Shown here: positions 10,501-19,613 of the stretch, in pieces
Position numbering within the stretch: the stretch's first letter is position 1
How the letters are laid out: every line of letters begins with the position of its first letter
Assembly: GCA_039105265.1 (NCBI GenBank)
Contig: JAPFFF010000031.1
Span: forward strand, 1,116,001 to 1,180,000
Direction of reading: 5' to 3'
DNA from: Tritrichomonas musculus
Taxonomy: Eukaryota; Parabasalia; Tritrichomonadida; Tritrichomonadidae
DNA: 64,000 bases
Notes under the pieces: model-generated
The model's database searches: none
Told to the model about the DNA's origin: nothing
Seen by the model: only the letters and a program-made list of their open reading frames with translations
Position numbers and translations under genes: made by a program

Positions 10501-12372
10501 GACAACTTGACTCGTGAGAACCAGAACTTGAACAACAAGATCACAACAATGACAACAGAAAACAAGAGATTGAACACAGTCATCAATGAGACATCCAACA
10601 AGAGCCAGACAGAATCAAGCAACATGAAGAATGAAATCAGGAACTTGAACAACACAATCCAAGACACACAACGTAAAGCCAAACAAGATCACGACAACTT
10701 AACTCGTGAAAACCAGAACTTGAACTCAAAGATCAACAGCATGACAACAGAGAACACGAACCTCAAGAAAGAACTCGCAGACACACAGCGTAAGGCAAGA
10801 GAAGATCACGACAAATTGTCAGCTGAAAACCAGAAGTTGAACAGCGAAATCACAAACTTGAAGTCAAAGATCTCAAGTCTGACATCAGAAATCGAACGCC
10901 TCAACAGGCAACTCGCTGATGCCAAGCGTGATGCTCAGCAAGATCATGACAAGTTGACTGCTGAGATCAAACGTCTCAACGACGCTTTGGCTGAAGCAAA
11001 CCGTAAAGCTAAAGAGGACCACGACAGACTGACGGCTGAGAACCAGAAACTGAGCACAGAAATCGCCAACTTGAAGTCACAAATTGCAAGCTTGACAAGC
11101 GAAATATCGACATTGAAGTCAAAGATCCAAAGCATGCAATCGGAGATCGATCGCCTCAACAAGCAACTCGCTGATTCTCAACATGCAGCTCAACAAGATC
11201 ACGACAAGTTAACCGCCGAAATCAAGAAATTGAATGATGAAATCAACAACCTTAAGAAGGAGTTGGCCGACACACAATCAAAGGCAAGGCAGGACCACGA
11301 CAATCTCACACACGAAATCAGCCGTTTGAACACTGAAAACTCGAGCTTGAAGTCCAAGATCACGAGCATGCAATCCGAAATCGACAACCTCAAGAAGCAG
11401 CTTGCAGACACGCAAGCCAAGGCCAAACAAGACAACGACAACCTCACAAACGAAGTCAGCAAGCTCAGATCAGAAATCTCAAGCTTGAACTCAAAGATTT
11501 CATCGATGACATCTGAAATCGAGAACCTCAAGAAGCAATTGGCAGAAGCCCAGCGCAAGGCCAAAGAGGACCACGACAACTTGACACGCGAAATTGAGAG
11601 ACTCAAGAAAGAGGCCAAAGACGACCACGACAAGCTCACACATGAAATCGAGCAATTGAAGAGCGAAATCTCAAGGCTCAACAAAGCTTTGGCTGACACA
11701 CAACGCGAGGCCAAACAAGACCACGACAAACTCAGTGCTGAAATCGATCGTCTCAAGAAGGAACTCTCTGAGACACAGCGTAAAGCCAAGGAAGATCACG
11801 ACAACTTGTCACGTGAAATCGAGAAGTTGAAGACCGAAATCCAACACTTGAACCAAACCTTGGCTGACACACAACGCAAGGCCAAAGAAGACCACGACAA
11901 CTTAACACGCGAAATTGAAAGATTGAACAAAGTTTTGACTGAGACGCAACGTGCTGCCAAAGACGACCACGACAAACTTTGTGGCGAAATCGAACGTCTT
12001 AAGAAATTGTTGGCAGATTCCGAAAACCACGTCAAAGAGTTGACATCAACACTATCCGACACACAACGCAAGGCAAGAGAAGATCATGACGCACTCACAA
12101 AGGAAATCGAAAACTTGAAGAAGATGGTCGAATCATTACAGAAAGAATTGACAGACACCAAGCAAAAGGCCAAAGACGACCACGATAACTTAATTGCTGA
12201 AATTGAGCGATTGAAGACAGAACTTTCTAAATTGAACATCAAATTGTTAGAAGCAATCCAGAACGCAGAAATCGATCACAACAACCTTTGCCAAGACATT
12301 GAGAAATACAAGAAGGCACTAGTTGACATTGGTTACATTGATGATGACACATTACAACAAAAAACCAAATAA
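7582..12372 (+). CDS. CH-domain long coiled-coil cytoskeletal protein (5'-truncated)
   Basis: From the first ATG the protein has 1596 residues. Residues 1-55 finish the CH2 domain (LLDSYVPDKINFYSL; ELGIPVYVMPEDL), followed by an actinin-like linker. Residues 75-185 are runs of AEADRLAKEKAE, and the rest is an unbroken coiled coil built from a repeat of about 19-21 residues, (A/S)EIxRLxxxLxETQRKAxxDHDxL, repeated dozens of times to the end. Such proteins bind actin through paired CH domains and form rods; a role in the trichomonad cytoskeleton is inference. Codon use is strikingly richer in C and G than in neighbouring genes (AAC, AAG, ATC, CTC), as in highly expressed genes. An almost identical partial copy lies inverted at 28423-31871 and a fossil of the 3' end at 14788. 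Whether this copy is functional without a complete CH1 is doubtful. Confidence 0.7.
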   Translation: MSALLDSYVPDKINFYSLNAADVEKNSQLACKVMEELGIPVYVMPEDLTASGDTVDEKTLLTQLAAAKVVLENLKDRDAHAKEEADRLAKEKAEADRLAKEKADAEARAESERLAREKAEADRLAHEKEEADRLAKEKAEEERLAKEKAEAEARAESERLAREKAEAAARAEAERLAKQRAEEEAKEKAERDGLLAEIERLKKLLAESEAKNRTLTTKLSESQKDNENLRAEIERLKKALSESESSRTKIEQEFTQFKLTAEIERLKKELTASQAKAAEDHNKLATEIEKLKKDSLEDHNKLTSEIDCLKKELSEAQRKAQEDHDKLSQTITTLNSKITTMTSENQHIKSQLEESQRQAKIDHDHLTGEITRLTKELAETQKNAQEDHNHLTAQITKLNAEIETLNKTLSETERKAQEDHSKLTAEVSRLNGVVSDTQRKAQLDHDNLTGEIEHLKRDLSESQRKAQLEHDHLTSQINSLNTKITSLTSENTNLKSKITSLTSEIERINNSLSETKRNAQVDHDKITSEVSRLNSVVSETERKAKQDHDSLTGQIESLKRELSETQRRAKEEHDKLTGQITTLNSKVSSMTTEISNLNSKIASMTSELNRLNSTVPENEGKARQDHDSLAAENKRLTTEIANLNQKISSMTSEISTLKSTLSETQRKAQQEHDSLTNTINSLNSKISTMTSEITRLNSVNAETQRKAKEDHDKLTAENKKLSTEITNLNSKISTMTSEISRLNNVVSETERKAKQDHDNLTNQISSLNSKIASQTSEINNLNTKITTMTTEIKNLNNTISENQRKAQQDHDNLTNENRKLSNEVSSLNTKITNLTTENKRLNTVITETQNKAKQDHDNLTSQISNLNSKISSQTTEINNLNNKIVSGTSEIKRLNNVISDTQRKAQLDHDNLTRDNNNLTTKVTNMTTEIKNLNNTLSETTRKAREDHDKQANEIRNLNSTISDTQRKAQQDHDNLTRENQNLNNKITTMTTENKRLNTVINETSNKSQTESSNMKNEIRNLNNTIQDTQRKAKQDHDNLTRENQNLNSKINSMTTENTNLKKELADTQRKAREDHDKLSAENQKLNSEITNLKSKISSLTSEIERLNRQLADAKRDAQQDHDKLTAEIKRLNDALAEANRKAKEDHDRLTAENQKLSTEIANLKSQIASLTSEISTLKSKIQSMQSEIDRLNKQLADSQHAAQQDHDKLTAEIKKLNDEINNLKKELADTQSKARQDHDNLTHEISRLNTENSSLKSKITSMQSEIDNLKKQLADTQAKAKQDNDNLTNEVSKLRSEISSLNSKISSMTSEIENLKKQLAEAQRKAKEDHDNLTREIERLKKEAKDDHDKLTHEIEQLKSEISRLNKALADTQREAKQDHDKLSAEIDRLKKELSETQRKAKEDHDNLSREIEKLKTEIQHLNQTLADTQRKAKEDHDNLTREIERLNKVLTETQRAAKDDHDKLCGEIERLKKLLADSENHVKELTSTLSDTQRKAREDHDALTKEIENLKKMVESLQKELTDTKQKAKDDHDNLIAEIERLKTELSKLNIKLLEAIQNAEIDHNNLCQDIEKYKKALVDIGYIDDDTLQQKTK

Positions 12373-12429
12373 ATAGATAGATATATAGAAATATAGATTT
12401 AAATATCATGAATAAACATGTTTAATATT

Positions 12430-13478
12430 TTATTTTAAGTTGTCTTTTTTTCTTTCAAAGTTGTTTTGGTTTTTTAATAAAAGTTGAGTGATTTCTTTAT
12501 CTCCTTTTTCAAAAGCTAATAACAATTCTTGTTTTTTCTTCACAATTAATATACAATTTTATATTTGGAATAGCATTTTCATTTGATAATACAGTTTTTC
12601 GTTCATTTTTTACCTTCAAAAAAACATTTGGATCTATATTAGGACATGATTATAAAAGGTTAATTGATTCCATATATTCGTTTTCAATAAACACTGATAA
12701 GAGTGTTCTCTCTTTGTTATAAACATCCAAATATAAGTTGGGTTTATATTCTTATTTCGTAATAATAATTGAATTATTTCTTTTTTGTCTATTTTCAAAT
12801 GCGATTGTTAATGCTATTGTATTCATATATCTATATTCACCTTTAATTGCACCAAATTTAGTGTATATAATATTAGTATCAATATTTGGGCATGCTATTA
12901 AAAGTAGACTTGTTATTCTCCGATTCTCGAGATCGATAATTGATTGACTTTTTGATATCGATACATAAATATGCACAGATTCTCGAGATCGATTTCAGAG
13001 ATCGAGAATTTTGTTTCTCAGCTTTTGATATCAGAATTTTCAATTAAACTTTTTGATAAATATATGATCGTAATTTAATCTGAAATATTTCATAAAAAAA
13101 GAATGTATTTTTTGATTTTAATCTTAAAATAAACATCAATACATTATATTATTTATTTTTAAATATTATAAAATCACGAATACCAATTATAAAAAAAGAT
13201 AAATCTGTTTGAGATCTCGAGATCTCGATAATTGATATCAAGTTTACACTTATTTTCATATCACATTTCATATCTGATATCTTGATAATCGATAATCTCG
13301 ATATCAGATTTTTAAACTGATAATCGAGTATCAGATGCAAAAAAGTGACGTTTTTGATATCGATTCTCAAAATAACAAGTCTAATTAAAAGTTTTATCAA
13401 TTTGACTTCTTTTTTTGAATGTTTACTCTTTTCTCAGTGTAGTTTTTGATGTCAGGACTAATGTTTTTTCTCATTAAA

Positions 13479-13480
<2 letters not shown>
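12430..13480 (-). pseudogene. Ankyrin-repeat gene, decayed and split by a transposon
   Basis: Read on the minus strand, several frames give typical trichomonad ankyrin text. Before the insertion there is KEVKLIKLLI; immediately after it, LLIACPNIDTN, then GEYRYMNTIALTIAFEN, NKNINPT, and a C-terminus LLLAFEKGDKEITQLLLKNQNN followed by a Lys-rich end and TAA at 12430-12432. The pieces lie in different frames and are separated by stops, so at least three frame breaks besides the insertion are needed. Ankyrin repeats are protein-interaction modules; the complete gene was presumably larger. Its 3' end overlaps the 3' flank of the convergent coiled-coil gene. The 479-bp transposon at 12905-13383 sits exactly between IKLLI and ACPNID with its 8-bp duplication. 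Confidence 0.65.
12905..13383. mobile_element. 479-bp non-autonomous DNA transposon with 8-bp TSD (TATCGATA family)
   Basis: The ends are TAGACTTGTTATT and its inverse AATAACAAGTCTA. The element is flanked by the direct repeat ATTAAAAG at 12897-12904 and 13384-13391. Inside both ends are clusters of ATCGAT, GATATC and CTCGAG palindromic words. It has no coding frame. An 8-bp duplication fits the hAT superfamily (also P elements), so this is a MITE mobilised in trans. The host sequence rejoins in frame across the insertion within an ankyrin repeat, which confirms both boundaries. Confidence 0.8.

Positions 13481-13513
<33 letters not shown>
13480..13513. repeat. Poly(A) tract, 34 bases
   Basis: An uninterrupted run of A. 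A second run of 15 A lies near 13591-13605. Homopolymers of this length are common at junctions in this window. Confidence 0.9.
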
Positions 13514-13515
<2 letters not shown>

Positions 13516-13540
13516 AGTTTTCCATCATTGTGGATGACTA

Positions 13541-13570
13541 AAAATTTTCATAAAATTTTATGAAAATTTT
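13541..13570. repeat. Perfect 30-bp palindrome
   Basis: The sequence is built from AAAATTTTCAT, AAAATTTT and ATGAAAATTTT and equals its own reverse complement over 30 bases. It could extrude as a hairpin. It lies between two poly(A) tracts, 110 bases before the zinc-finger gene. Confidence 0.85.
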
Positions 13571-13682
13571 AATGGAAATTTCCAGAGTAAAAAAAAAAAA
13601 AAAGTTATATGTTCATTTGGAAAAACTTCTCAATATAGGACAAAAGTGCGTTTGAAATATGACATAAATTATTTTAAATCAG

Positions 13683-13961
13683 ATGTCAGAAGCGAATCAA
13701 AGTCCTAAATGCTCAACTTGTAATGGTGATGCAACATCAAAATGCACTTTATGTGGGAACTACTTTTGTGAAGAGCATATTAATGATCATAAACATAAAA
13801 AAAAACCATCAAATCAAAATCAAAACCAAAACCAAAAGAAACATCAGGTACAAAAAAGATGTCATAAATGCTCCATGTGTGGTGATGATGCAGAAATGCA
13901 ATGTCCAGAATGTGGAAATTTCTTTTGCCAAGAGCATTATCCTCTTCATCAAGATTTTTAA
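13683..13961 (+). CDS. Tandem B-box-like zinc-finger protein
   Basis: A 92-residue protein with two copies of a Cys/His module. The first has CSTC...CTLCGNYFCEEHINDH at about residues 9-37 and the second CSMC...CPECGNFFCQEHYPLH at about 64-90, joined by a Lys/Asn/Gln-rich linker. The spacing CxxC-x7-CxxC-x4-C-x2-H-x2/3-H resembles B-box or related treble-clef zinc fingers that bind proteins. Modules this small and duplicated may be adaptors. The ATG at 13683 follows an AT-rich leader. No neighbour suggests its job. Confidence 0.65.
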   Translation: MSEANQSPKCSTCNGDATSKCTLCGNYFCEEHINDHKHKKKPSNQNQNQNQKKHQVQKRCHKCSMCGDDAEMQCPECGNFFCQEHYPLHQDF

Positions 13962-14089
13962 AAAAGAATAGATCCATTTTAATGCTCATTTATTTCATAT
14001 TTAAACCTTCATTTTATATTTATGCATTTTTTATATAATTATAATTCTTCTTTTTTTTTTTTTAATTCTTTATTTTTTGAAATATTTAA
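13962..14089. other. 3' flank of the zinc-finger gene
   Basis: AT-rich with T runs; nothing recognisable. Confidence 0.4.
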
Positions 14090-14400
14090 CATTTTCAAAA
14101 GAAACAAATGAATTCATTTATCATTGTAACAAATTTATAATCAAAACACCAAATATTTTCGAAATTATATTTGTTAGAAAAAGCTATTTCGGAAAAAACT
14201 GCATTCATTTCTTTCAATTCTTCAATTTCTTTGGTCTTTTCTCTTCTGTCAGGTTATTTCAATCAAATCCTCCAACTTTGCTAATTGTGCTTCTGTTTGC
14301 TTCAAAATATTTTCCCATGTTAGTTTATTAATATTAAATTCTTTTAAAGCTAGATAGAATTGATTTCTATAAGTTCTTGTTCTAATGCTTGAATTTTTAT
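14090..14400 (-). pseudogene. Decayed coiled-coil protein fragment
   Basis: On the minus strand one frame reads LTWENILKQTEAQLAKLED, another continues EKTKEIEELKEMNAVFSEIA, and just upstream there is IQALEQELIEIN. Each is heptad-like coiled-coil text, with frame changes and stops between them. This looks like the remains of a coiled-coil gene different in sequence from the 7582 gene. No full family assignment is possible. Confidence 0.4.
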
Positions 14401-14787
14401 CAGAATATTTTTCCTATAATAGGTTATAAGAAAATAGAACACAACTTTGGAGGTTATTGAAAATCGTCATTTCAACTTCATATTAAAGTTTTATATACTA
14501 TATTTTATTTGTAGAAGGATGAGGATTAATATAAAACTTACGAATTGAATGGTTTATTTTTTATATTCAAAAAGTTTATTGAACCAAAAGAATCTTTAAC
14601 TCGTAATTTTAATGAAACAAGTAAGTGGGTATTCAGAATTCAACAAATCTTAATCATTTAAACATCGTTTCTCATTTTAATAATCATTATATTATTTTCA
14701 TAAATATTAATATTTACATCTGAATCTGACACAAAATATGCATTATCAAGATATATGATCATGACTAAAAGCACAACAATGACAACA

Positions 14788-14910
14788 TATAAAGAATTGG
14801 CAAACACCAAACAAAAGGCCAAAGATGACAATGAAAATTTTAATTTCTGAAATTGAATGATTGAAGAATGCATTTTCTAAATTGAATATCAAATTATATA
14901 AGAAAGTTTT
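14788..14910 (+). pseudogene. Fossil of the 3' end of the CH coiled-coil gene
   Basis: The DNA follows bases about 12140-12250 of the long coiled-coil gene: AAAGAATTGGCAAACACCAA, then AAACAAAAGGCCAAAGATGA, and later TTTCTAAATTGAATATCAAA. It reads KELANTKQKAKDD...EIE...LSKLNIKL with frame breaks and about 15-20% base change by eye. It is therefore a third, much older copy of this sequence, in the same orientation and 2.4 kb downstream of the main copy. Confidence 0.7.
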
Positions 14911-14972
14911 TTTTTTTTTCAATTATTTTCTTTAGTTATAAAAATATTTTTTTTTTCTTTATACATAAAGTT

Positions 14973-16250
14973 TTAACAATCGATTTCTCTTTCGTATCCT
15001 GATGTCCATCCTCCTTCTTCTCCTCCTCCAACTTGTCTAATACTTTCACTTCCTGGAACAATTAACCAATCAGAATATGTTTTATTGCCATCATAATCTG
15101 TTTTTATTGTTCTTTGTTCTTGATACATTCTGTGTAAAATTTTGTAATGAGTGTGATCATTGCCTCCAAAGAATCCATGTCCATGATGATGTTCAACTTC
15201 TTTTATCTCAAATTTTCGATATCTTCTTTTAATTTTCTCACTGGCTCGTCCCGATTCCACTTTACGTTTGTCTGATATATTATACCACGGTGTCTTCTCA
15301 ATAATTTTACCTGTTCGAAGATTTCGCACAATTTTTCTTTCTTGATCAACATAAACTTTATATCTTATCTTTTGGTTTTTGCTTATTTCATACCCTAAGT
15401 CAACATCATTCTTTATCTGATAAGTTACTTTTTCAACTGGTTCTTCATATTCATCAATACATTCCCATTCAGTATAACGTATTGGATCTTTGTTGTTTGG
15501 AATAATTTTGATTCGCTCCTGATCTTCAAATAATTCATATTTTATATCTCCACGTGTTTCAAATCCTACTGAAACATGTTTTCTTCTTTCCAATACGCGA
15601 TCTTCACGATAATACGCTTCTCTAAAATTCTCAGTGTCAAGTGCATCACGTGAGCAAATCCATCCATGAAACAATGTCATGTTTTTGACGGTTTCGGTAT
15701 CATCTTGTTCATAATAGCAATCAACAAAAAATACTGGAATTTCTGGTATTTGTTGAAGTGGAAGGCCTGATATTTCACTAAGATATTTTCTTACAAGATT
15801 AGTATATTTGCTTTGTTTCTTTTGTCTATTTGGAATTGTGCCAACATAGCATTTTGTGAAAACAATACACATGTGGCTTAATATTTCATCTGTCGCAAAT
15901 GAATTATATGTAAATTTGATGATTTCTTTTAGTCCTTGAGAAAAACGGTCAAGTTGTCCATTAATAATTATCGCAACACCATTGACACCTCGTTCATATT
16001 TTGCCATGAATTTGGCAAATGTTTGGATTTGAGCTGAATTTAACGAAATGCCATCATTAAGACCTTCTGTATCAATTACCCATCGTTTATACCCACTGAT
16101 TTTTCTCGACTGTGCTGTGGGCTTCATACTAACTGGATATATCGAATCACTTACTTCAAATACTGAGTCCTCCAGATAGAGATTTCCAAATGAGCTTTTG
16201 CCCATTCCTGTTTCTCCAATCAAACAAACAGTTACTTCATTTCCTGGCAT
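14973..16250 (-). CDS. AIG1/GIMAP-type GTPase
   Basis: A 425-residue protein. The N-terminal 200 residues are a G domain: P-loop GETGMGKSS (12-20), Thr of switch I in PTAQSR (45-50), Walker B/G3 DTEG (60-63) and G4-like TKCY (132-135), the AIG1/IAN pattern. The C-terminal half (200-425) is rich in charged residues and beta-strand-like text with several 'Y...EYEEPVEK' and 'R(T/K)...WLIVPG' stretches, and a HHHGHGFFGGNDH His/Gly cluster near 360. This family has expanded greatly in trichomonads and entamoebae; animal and plant members act on membranes in survival and defence. GTP hydrolysis is inferred from the motifs. An Inr-like motif lies 23 bases upstream of the ATG. Confidence 0.75.
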   Translation of the reverse strand: MPGNEVTVCLIGETGMGKSSFGNLYLEDSVFEVSDSIYPVSMKPTAQSRKISGYKRWVIDTEGLNDGISLNSAQIQTFAKFMAKYERGVNGVAIIINGQLDRFSQGLKEIIKFTYNSFATDEILSHMCIVFTKCYVGTIPNRQKKQSKYTNLVRKYLSEISGLPLQQIPEIPVFFVDCYYEQDDTETVKNMTLFHGWICSRDALDTENFREAYYREDRVLERRKHVSVGFETRGDIKYELFEDQERIKIIPNNKDPIRYTEWECIDEYEEPVEKVTYQIKNDVDLGYEISKNQKIRYKVYVDQERKIVRNLRTGKIIEKTPWYNISDKRKVESGRASEKIKRRYRKFEIKEVEHHHGHGFFGGNDHTHYKILHRMYQEQRTIKTDYDGNKTYSDWLIVPGSESIRQVGGGEEGGWTSGYEREIDC

Positions 16251-16272
16251 TGTACTTGATGTTTATGATTAT

Positions 16273-16282
16273 TAATAAATGA
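16273..16282 (-). promoter_or_regulatory. Inr-like start element of the AIG1-type gene
   Basis: The reverse strand reads TCATTTATTA, a good fit to the trichomonad initiator consensus, 23-32 bases upstream of the ATG. Confidence 0.45.
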
Positions 16283-16875
16283 TATGATTATGTGGTCGCT
16301 TTCATTTTTGTTTTCCATTAAAACAAAATTTTCCACTTTGGGAAAACAATTTTTTTGGAATTTTTTTGAAAATTTTATTTGGAAATATTTGCTTATATAA
16401 AAAAATGATATCTTTTTTGATTATTTATATTTCATAATAATGAATTTAAAGATAAAAATTGGCAAATAATCATCTCATGTAATCAGCAAAATGTTCATCA
16501 AATGTAAATAACATTATCATGAAATTTAAATATTTTGCTGGTTTTAGAAGTTTCAAATATTATAAGATTCAAAAAGGTCTGTTATAATTCATCATTGAAT
16601 AACTCTAAGGTTTTTAATAAGTTATATTAGAATAAAGACCTACAATAATGCAAATCTGATTTCATTGCTATGGATAAATTCTTAAAAAAAACTTAAATAT
16701 TTCTCATTGTCTTATAGAAATCTATTTCCTTCTAATGAAAAAAAAAGCTTATTAAAACTTTTTCAATTAAAATAGCAACTTTTTGAAAGAATAAAAAAAA
16801 AAAAAAAAAAAGCTTTTAAATTCCTTTCGTATCCTAATCTAAAATGATTCATTAATATCAGCAATTTGAAAGAAT
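16283..16875. other. Intergenic AT-rich region
   Basis: About 600 bases upstream of the AIG1-type gene. They hold A and T homopolymers (17 A at about 16794) and nothing that I recognise. Confidence 0.4.
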
Positions 16876-17120
16876 CAGGGATGCTTATCGATAAACCGTT
16901 TTATTGGTCATCGGATGCTTATCGATAAAAAACTGTCCGATGAATGATGAGTATCGATAAATACGTTTTTCTAACCGTCCGATAAATTACCTTATCGGAA
17001 GGTAACCGTCCGATAAATGGTCTCACATCCGATGAAATGTAAAATTTTTATCGATAAATATCGATAAATTTTAAATTTTTTTTCAATTTTTATTGGGGAA
17101 ATCGGATTTGCCCGCAGCAG
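16876..17120. mobile_element. Solitary hAT-like end with subterminal TCCGAT/ATCGATAA repeats
   Basis: CAGGGATGC at 16876 is the same terminal sequence as the hAT-like element at 54891-56382. The following 180 bases hold repeated GGATGCTTATCGATAAA, TATCGATAAA and CCGTCCGATAAA words on both strands, as expected of subterminal transposase-binding repeats. A perfect GGCCAAATTTGGCC palindrome lies just beyond. I found no matching inverted end downstream, so this seems a one-ended relic. Confidence 0.5.
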
Positions 17121-17356
17121 TTAAGGCCAAATTTGGCCTTTATCGTTCTTCAGAAAACAAAAGTTTGGAATTTATTTGCACTTTTGCTAAAAATACAATG
17201 AGTACTCATTAAGAAATTCTTAAAATAAAGACTAATTCTAGCTTAAAAAAAATAATTCGTTTAGAATTTTTTTATATAGAAAAAAAGCATGAGTAACTAC
17301 TCATGGTTAAACAAAGAAAATTTACTATATGATATGATTCATATCATATGAATATG

Positions 17357-17392
<36 letters not shown>

Positions 17393-18499
17393 AGTGGAAG
17401 AAGTTGATTAAAAGTTTTCCTTTTCTCTGTGAGAGAAAACAAAAAAAAAATCGCATTTCCCGATACTAACGACTGTATAAAAGGAGGAATCTTTATTGAA
17501 GGAACCACATCAAGTGTACACTATGATTAATTAGGGAAAAAGGTACCCAAACTCTATTTTTTCGGACAATACCTTTTATATATTATTAGATTATTTTATA
17601 AAAACTAATATTTATATATATTTATAAATATTAAAAATTTAACTAATAATTTCCAGTATAAAAAGAAATTTAATTTTGTCAAATTTTGATTAGTTTACAT
17701 ATTTTCAAAATTGAAAAAGTTTTAAAATGATTGTTTTATAAATTTGAATAAAAAATCTTTTTGATTAACATTTTTTAAATAAATATATACATATAAATGT
17801 TTACATATATATATTTATTGTTATTAATAGCTTTTTTGATTATTTTTTAAGAATCTAAATAAATTATCATTTTAATTATTGCATTTTATAATTTCATTGT
17901 TATTATATATATTAATATACATTTTAAAATTATTTAATATCTTATATTGTGAAATGTAATTTATTAAAATAAGATAAATATATTTTATTATTTGAATGCA
18001 TTCTGAATTTATAAAATTAATATTGTGTTGATATCTTAAGAAATTAATTAATATTATATTAAACAATATAATATATATGATTTAATAATATGGAATATTT
18101 TGTAAAACTCATTAAATATCTAAAATGCCTATTTAGATTAAATATATCGAGAATTTTTCAACAAATTAAAAAAAACTTTCGTAACTGAATTTTAATGATT
18201 TTTCATTATTTCATATCCTAACAAATATCAAATATATCATTAGATATTTCATATTATATATTATATTTCAATATATAAAATGAATTATATATTTAATATA
18301 ATATAAATAAAATGTAATTTAAAAATATTATTATTTAAATTTTTTCATAAATTGAAAGAAAAACTATAATAAAATTATCACTTCTCAATAATAATTTTTG
18401 TTTAATTTTCCATATTTTTCTCAAAAAAATTGGATTATAAATAAATATATTATTATTTTAAATCTTTAGGGAATTTTGATCATGATTTCAATGCATTCA
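17121..18499. other. AT-rich relic DNA
   Basis: It contains a 35-base poly(A) tract (17357-17391) and, at 17453-17530 on the plus strand, a 25-codon open stretch reading DTNDCIKGGIFIEGTTSSVH before TAA. That stretch resembles trichomonad beta-helix or Pmp-like surface proteins and may be a gene scrap. The remainder is nearly pure A/T with no features. Confidence 0.35.
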
Positions 18500-18582
18500 A
18501 AATTGAATTCTCTTAGATTGACGACTTCACCTTTTTTAAAAAAAATTGAATTCGCTTAGATTGACGACTTCACCTCTTCAGA
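18500..18582. repeat. Two-copy tandem repeat, about 42 bp unit
   Basis: AATTGAATTCTCTTAGATTG, then ACGACTTCACC, occurs at about 18502 and again at about 18545 with one T/G change, separated by an A/T run. The repeated GACGACTTCACC is unusual in this very AT-rich stretch. Confidence 0.7.
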
Positions 18583-19034
18583 AAAAAAAATTAACCTTTT
18601 TTTCTCCTTAAACCGTCAAAAAAATTAATATTTTAGCTTTATCTCAATAAATCCTAGATAGATCTTCCAATTAACGAGATATATCATGTAAAATAAAATA
18701 TATAAAACGATAAAATCATTACAGGAAAATATATCGAAGGGATTAGAAATTATTTGGAAATTATTGAAATATCGATTTTTGATTTTTCGTATCTCCACAT
18801 ATTCTTAATTAATTAAATATATTTTTATTTTATAAACAAACAAATATAATATTATAGAAAAATATAAGTTCAAAAATAAAAAAATAATATTTTAATCACC
18901 ACTTTTCTAGGGTTTTTAAATTTTTCAAAAAGTAAAGATTAAAAATTCTAATTTCTTATGTAATGAACCAAACAGGTTGTAAATAGTATCAAACAATTAA
19001 TCATATGATAAGGATTTAAAATATGCTATTAAAA
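18583..19034. other. AT-rich intergenic region
   Basis: Nothing recognisable apart from A/T runs. Confidence 0.4.
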
Positions 19035-19239
19035 TTTTAGTAAGTCTTAAAATCGCCAACTTTTTGCTTTCAACAAATTGAAAGAAAAGAGTTTGTATAC
19101 CTTTTTAGGGAAGAAGGAACTGAAAAAGTTCTAATTAATAATTTTTGGGCCGATTTCTCAGAGAAGGAAAGTTTTATTCAAGTTTCATCACCAGACAGCA
19201 TACACGTAATAACAAATCTGTTATTGTATTCAACATAAT
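19035..19239 (+). pseudogene. Unrecognised gene fragment (C-terminal)
   Basis: An open frame of about 65 codons without an ATG, ending in TAA, reads EFVYLFREEGTEKVLINNFW and ADFSEKESFIQVSSPD. Composition and codon use look like real coding sequence. No family is recognised. It may be the remnant of a host gene or of a mobile element. Confidence 0.35.
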
Positions 19240-19395
19240 TTGAGAAAAGGAAGCAAAACATAGAATTAGACAAAATCTAAAAAAATTGAGAGTCATTAAT
19301 CAGTTATTTTACACTCTCAATTAAAAAAATTTGGAAGAATTCCTATCAAAATGTGTTGGATTACTTTGATTTAAGGTCTCTGAACTTTTTAAGAA

Positions 19396-19471
19396 TCATT
19401 GAAAAAAACAAGTTATACTGAAAAATCATAATGATTGTCAAATATGATTCATTGAAAAAAACAAGTTATAC
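19396..19471. repeat. 23-bp direct repeat, 53 bases apart
   Basis: TCATTGAAAAAAACAAGTTA plus TAC occurs at 19396-19418 and 19449-19471 without change. It could mark a small insertion or slippage event. Confidence 0.75.
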
Positions 19472-19613
19472 CCGTTTGGTTAATTATACTCGTTATCTGA
19501 TTGATAAAAATTCATACTTATCTTTATCTTAGAAAAGCATACATTCAATAATAAGCACTCTATTAGATTTTATTAAAACGAAAATTATATACATGATTAA
19601 GAAATTAATTAAT

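Noticed and set aside
7704-12071. Long Ser/Cys/Leu-rich frames on the minus strand within the coiled-coil gene, and their equivalents at 28724-31648 and 32193-33838
   Set aside because: They are mirror frames of the repetitive GAx/AAx coding strand. They recur with the repeat and have no independent start signals or protein-like sequence.
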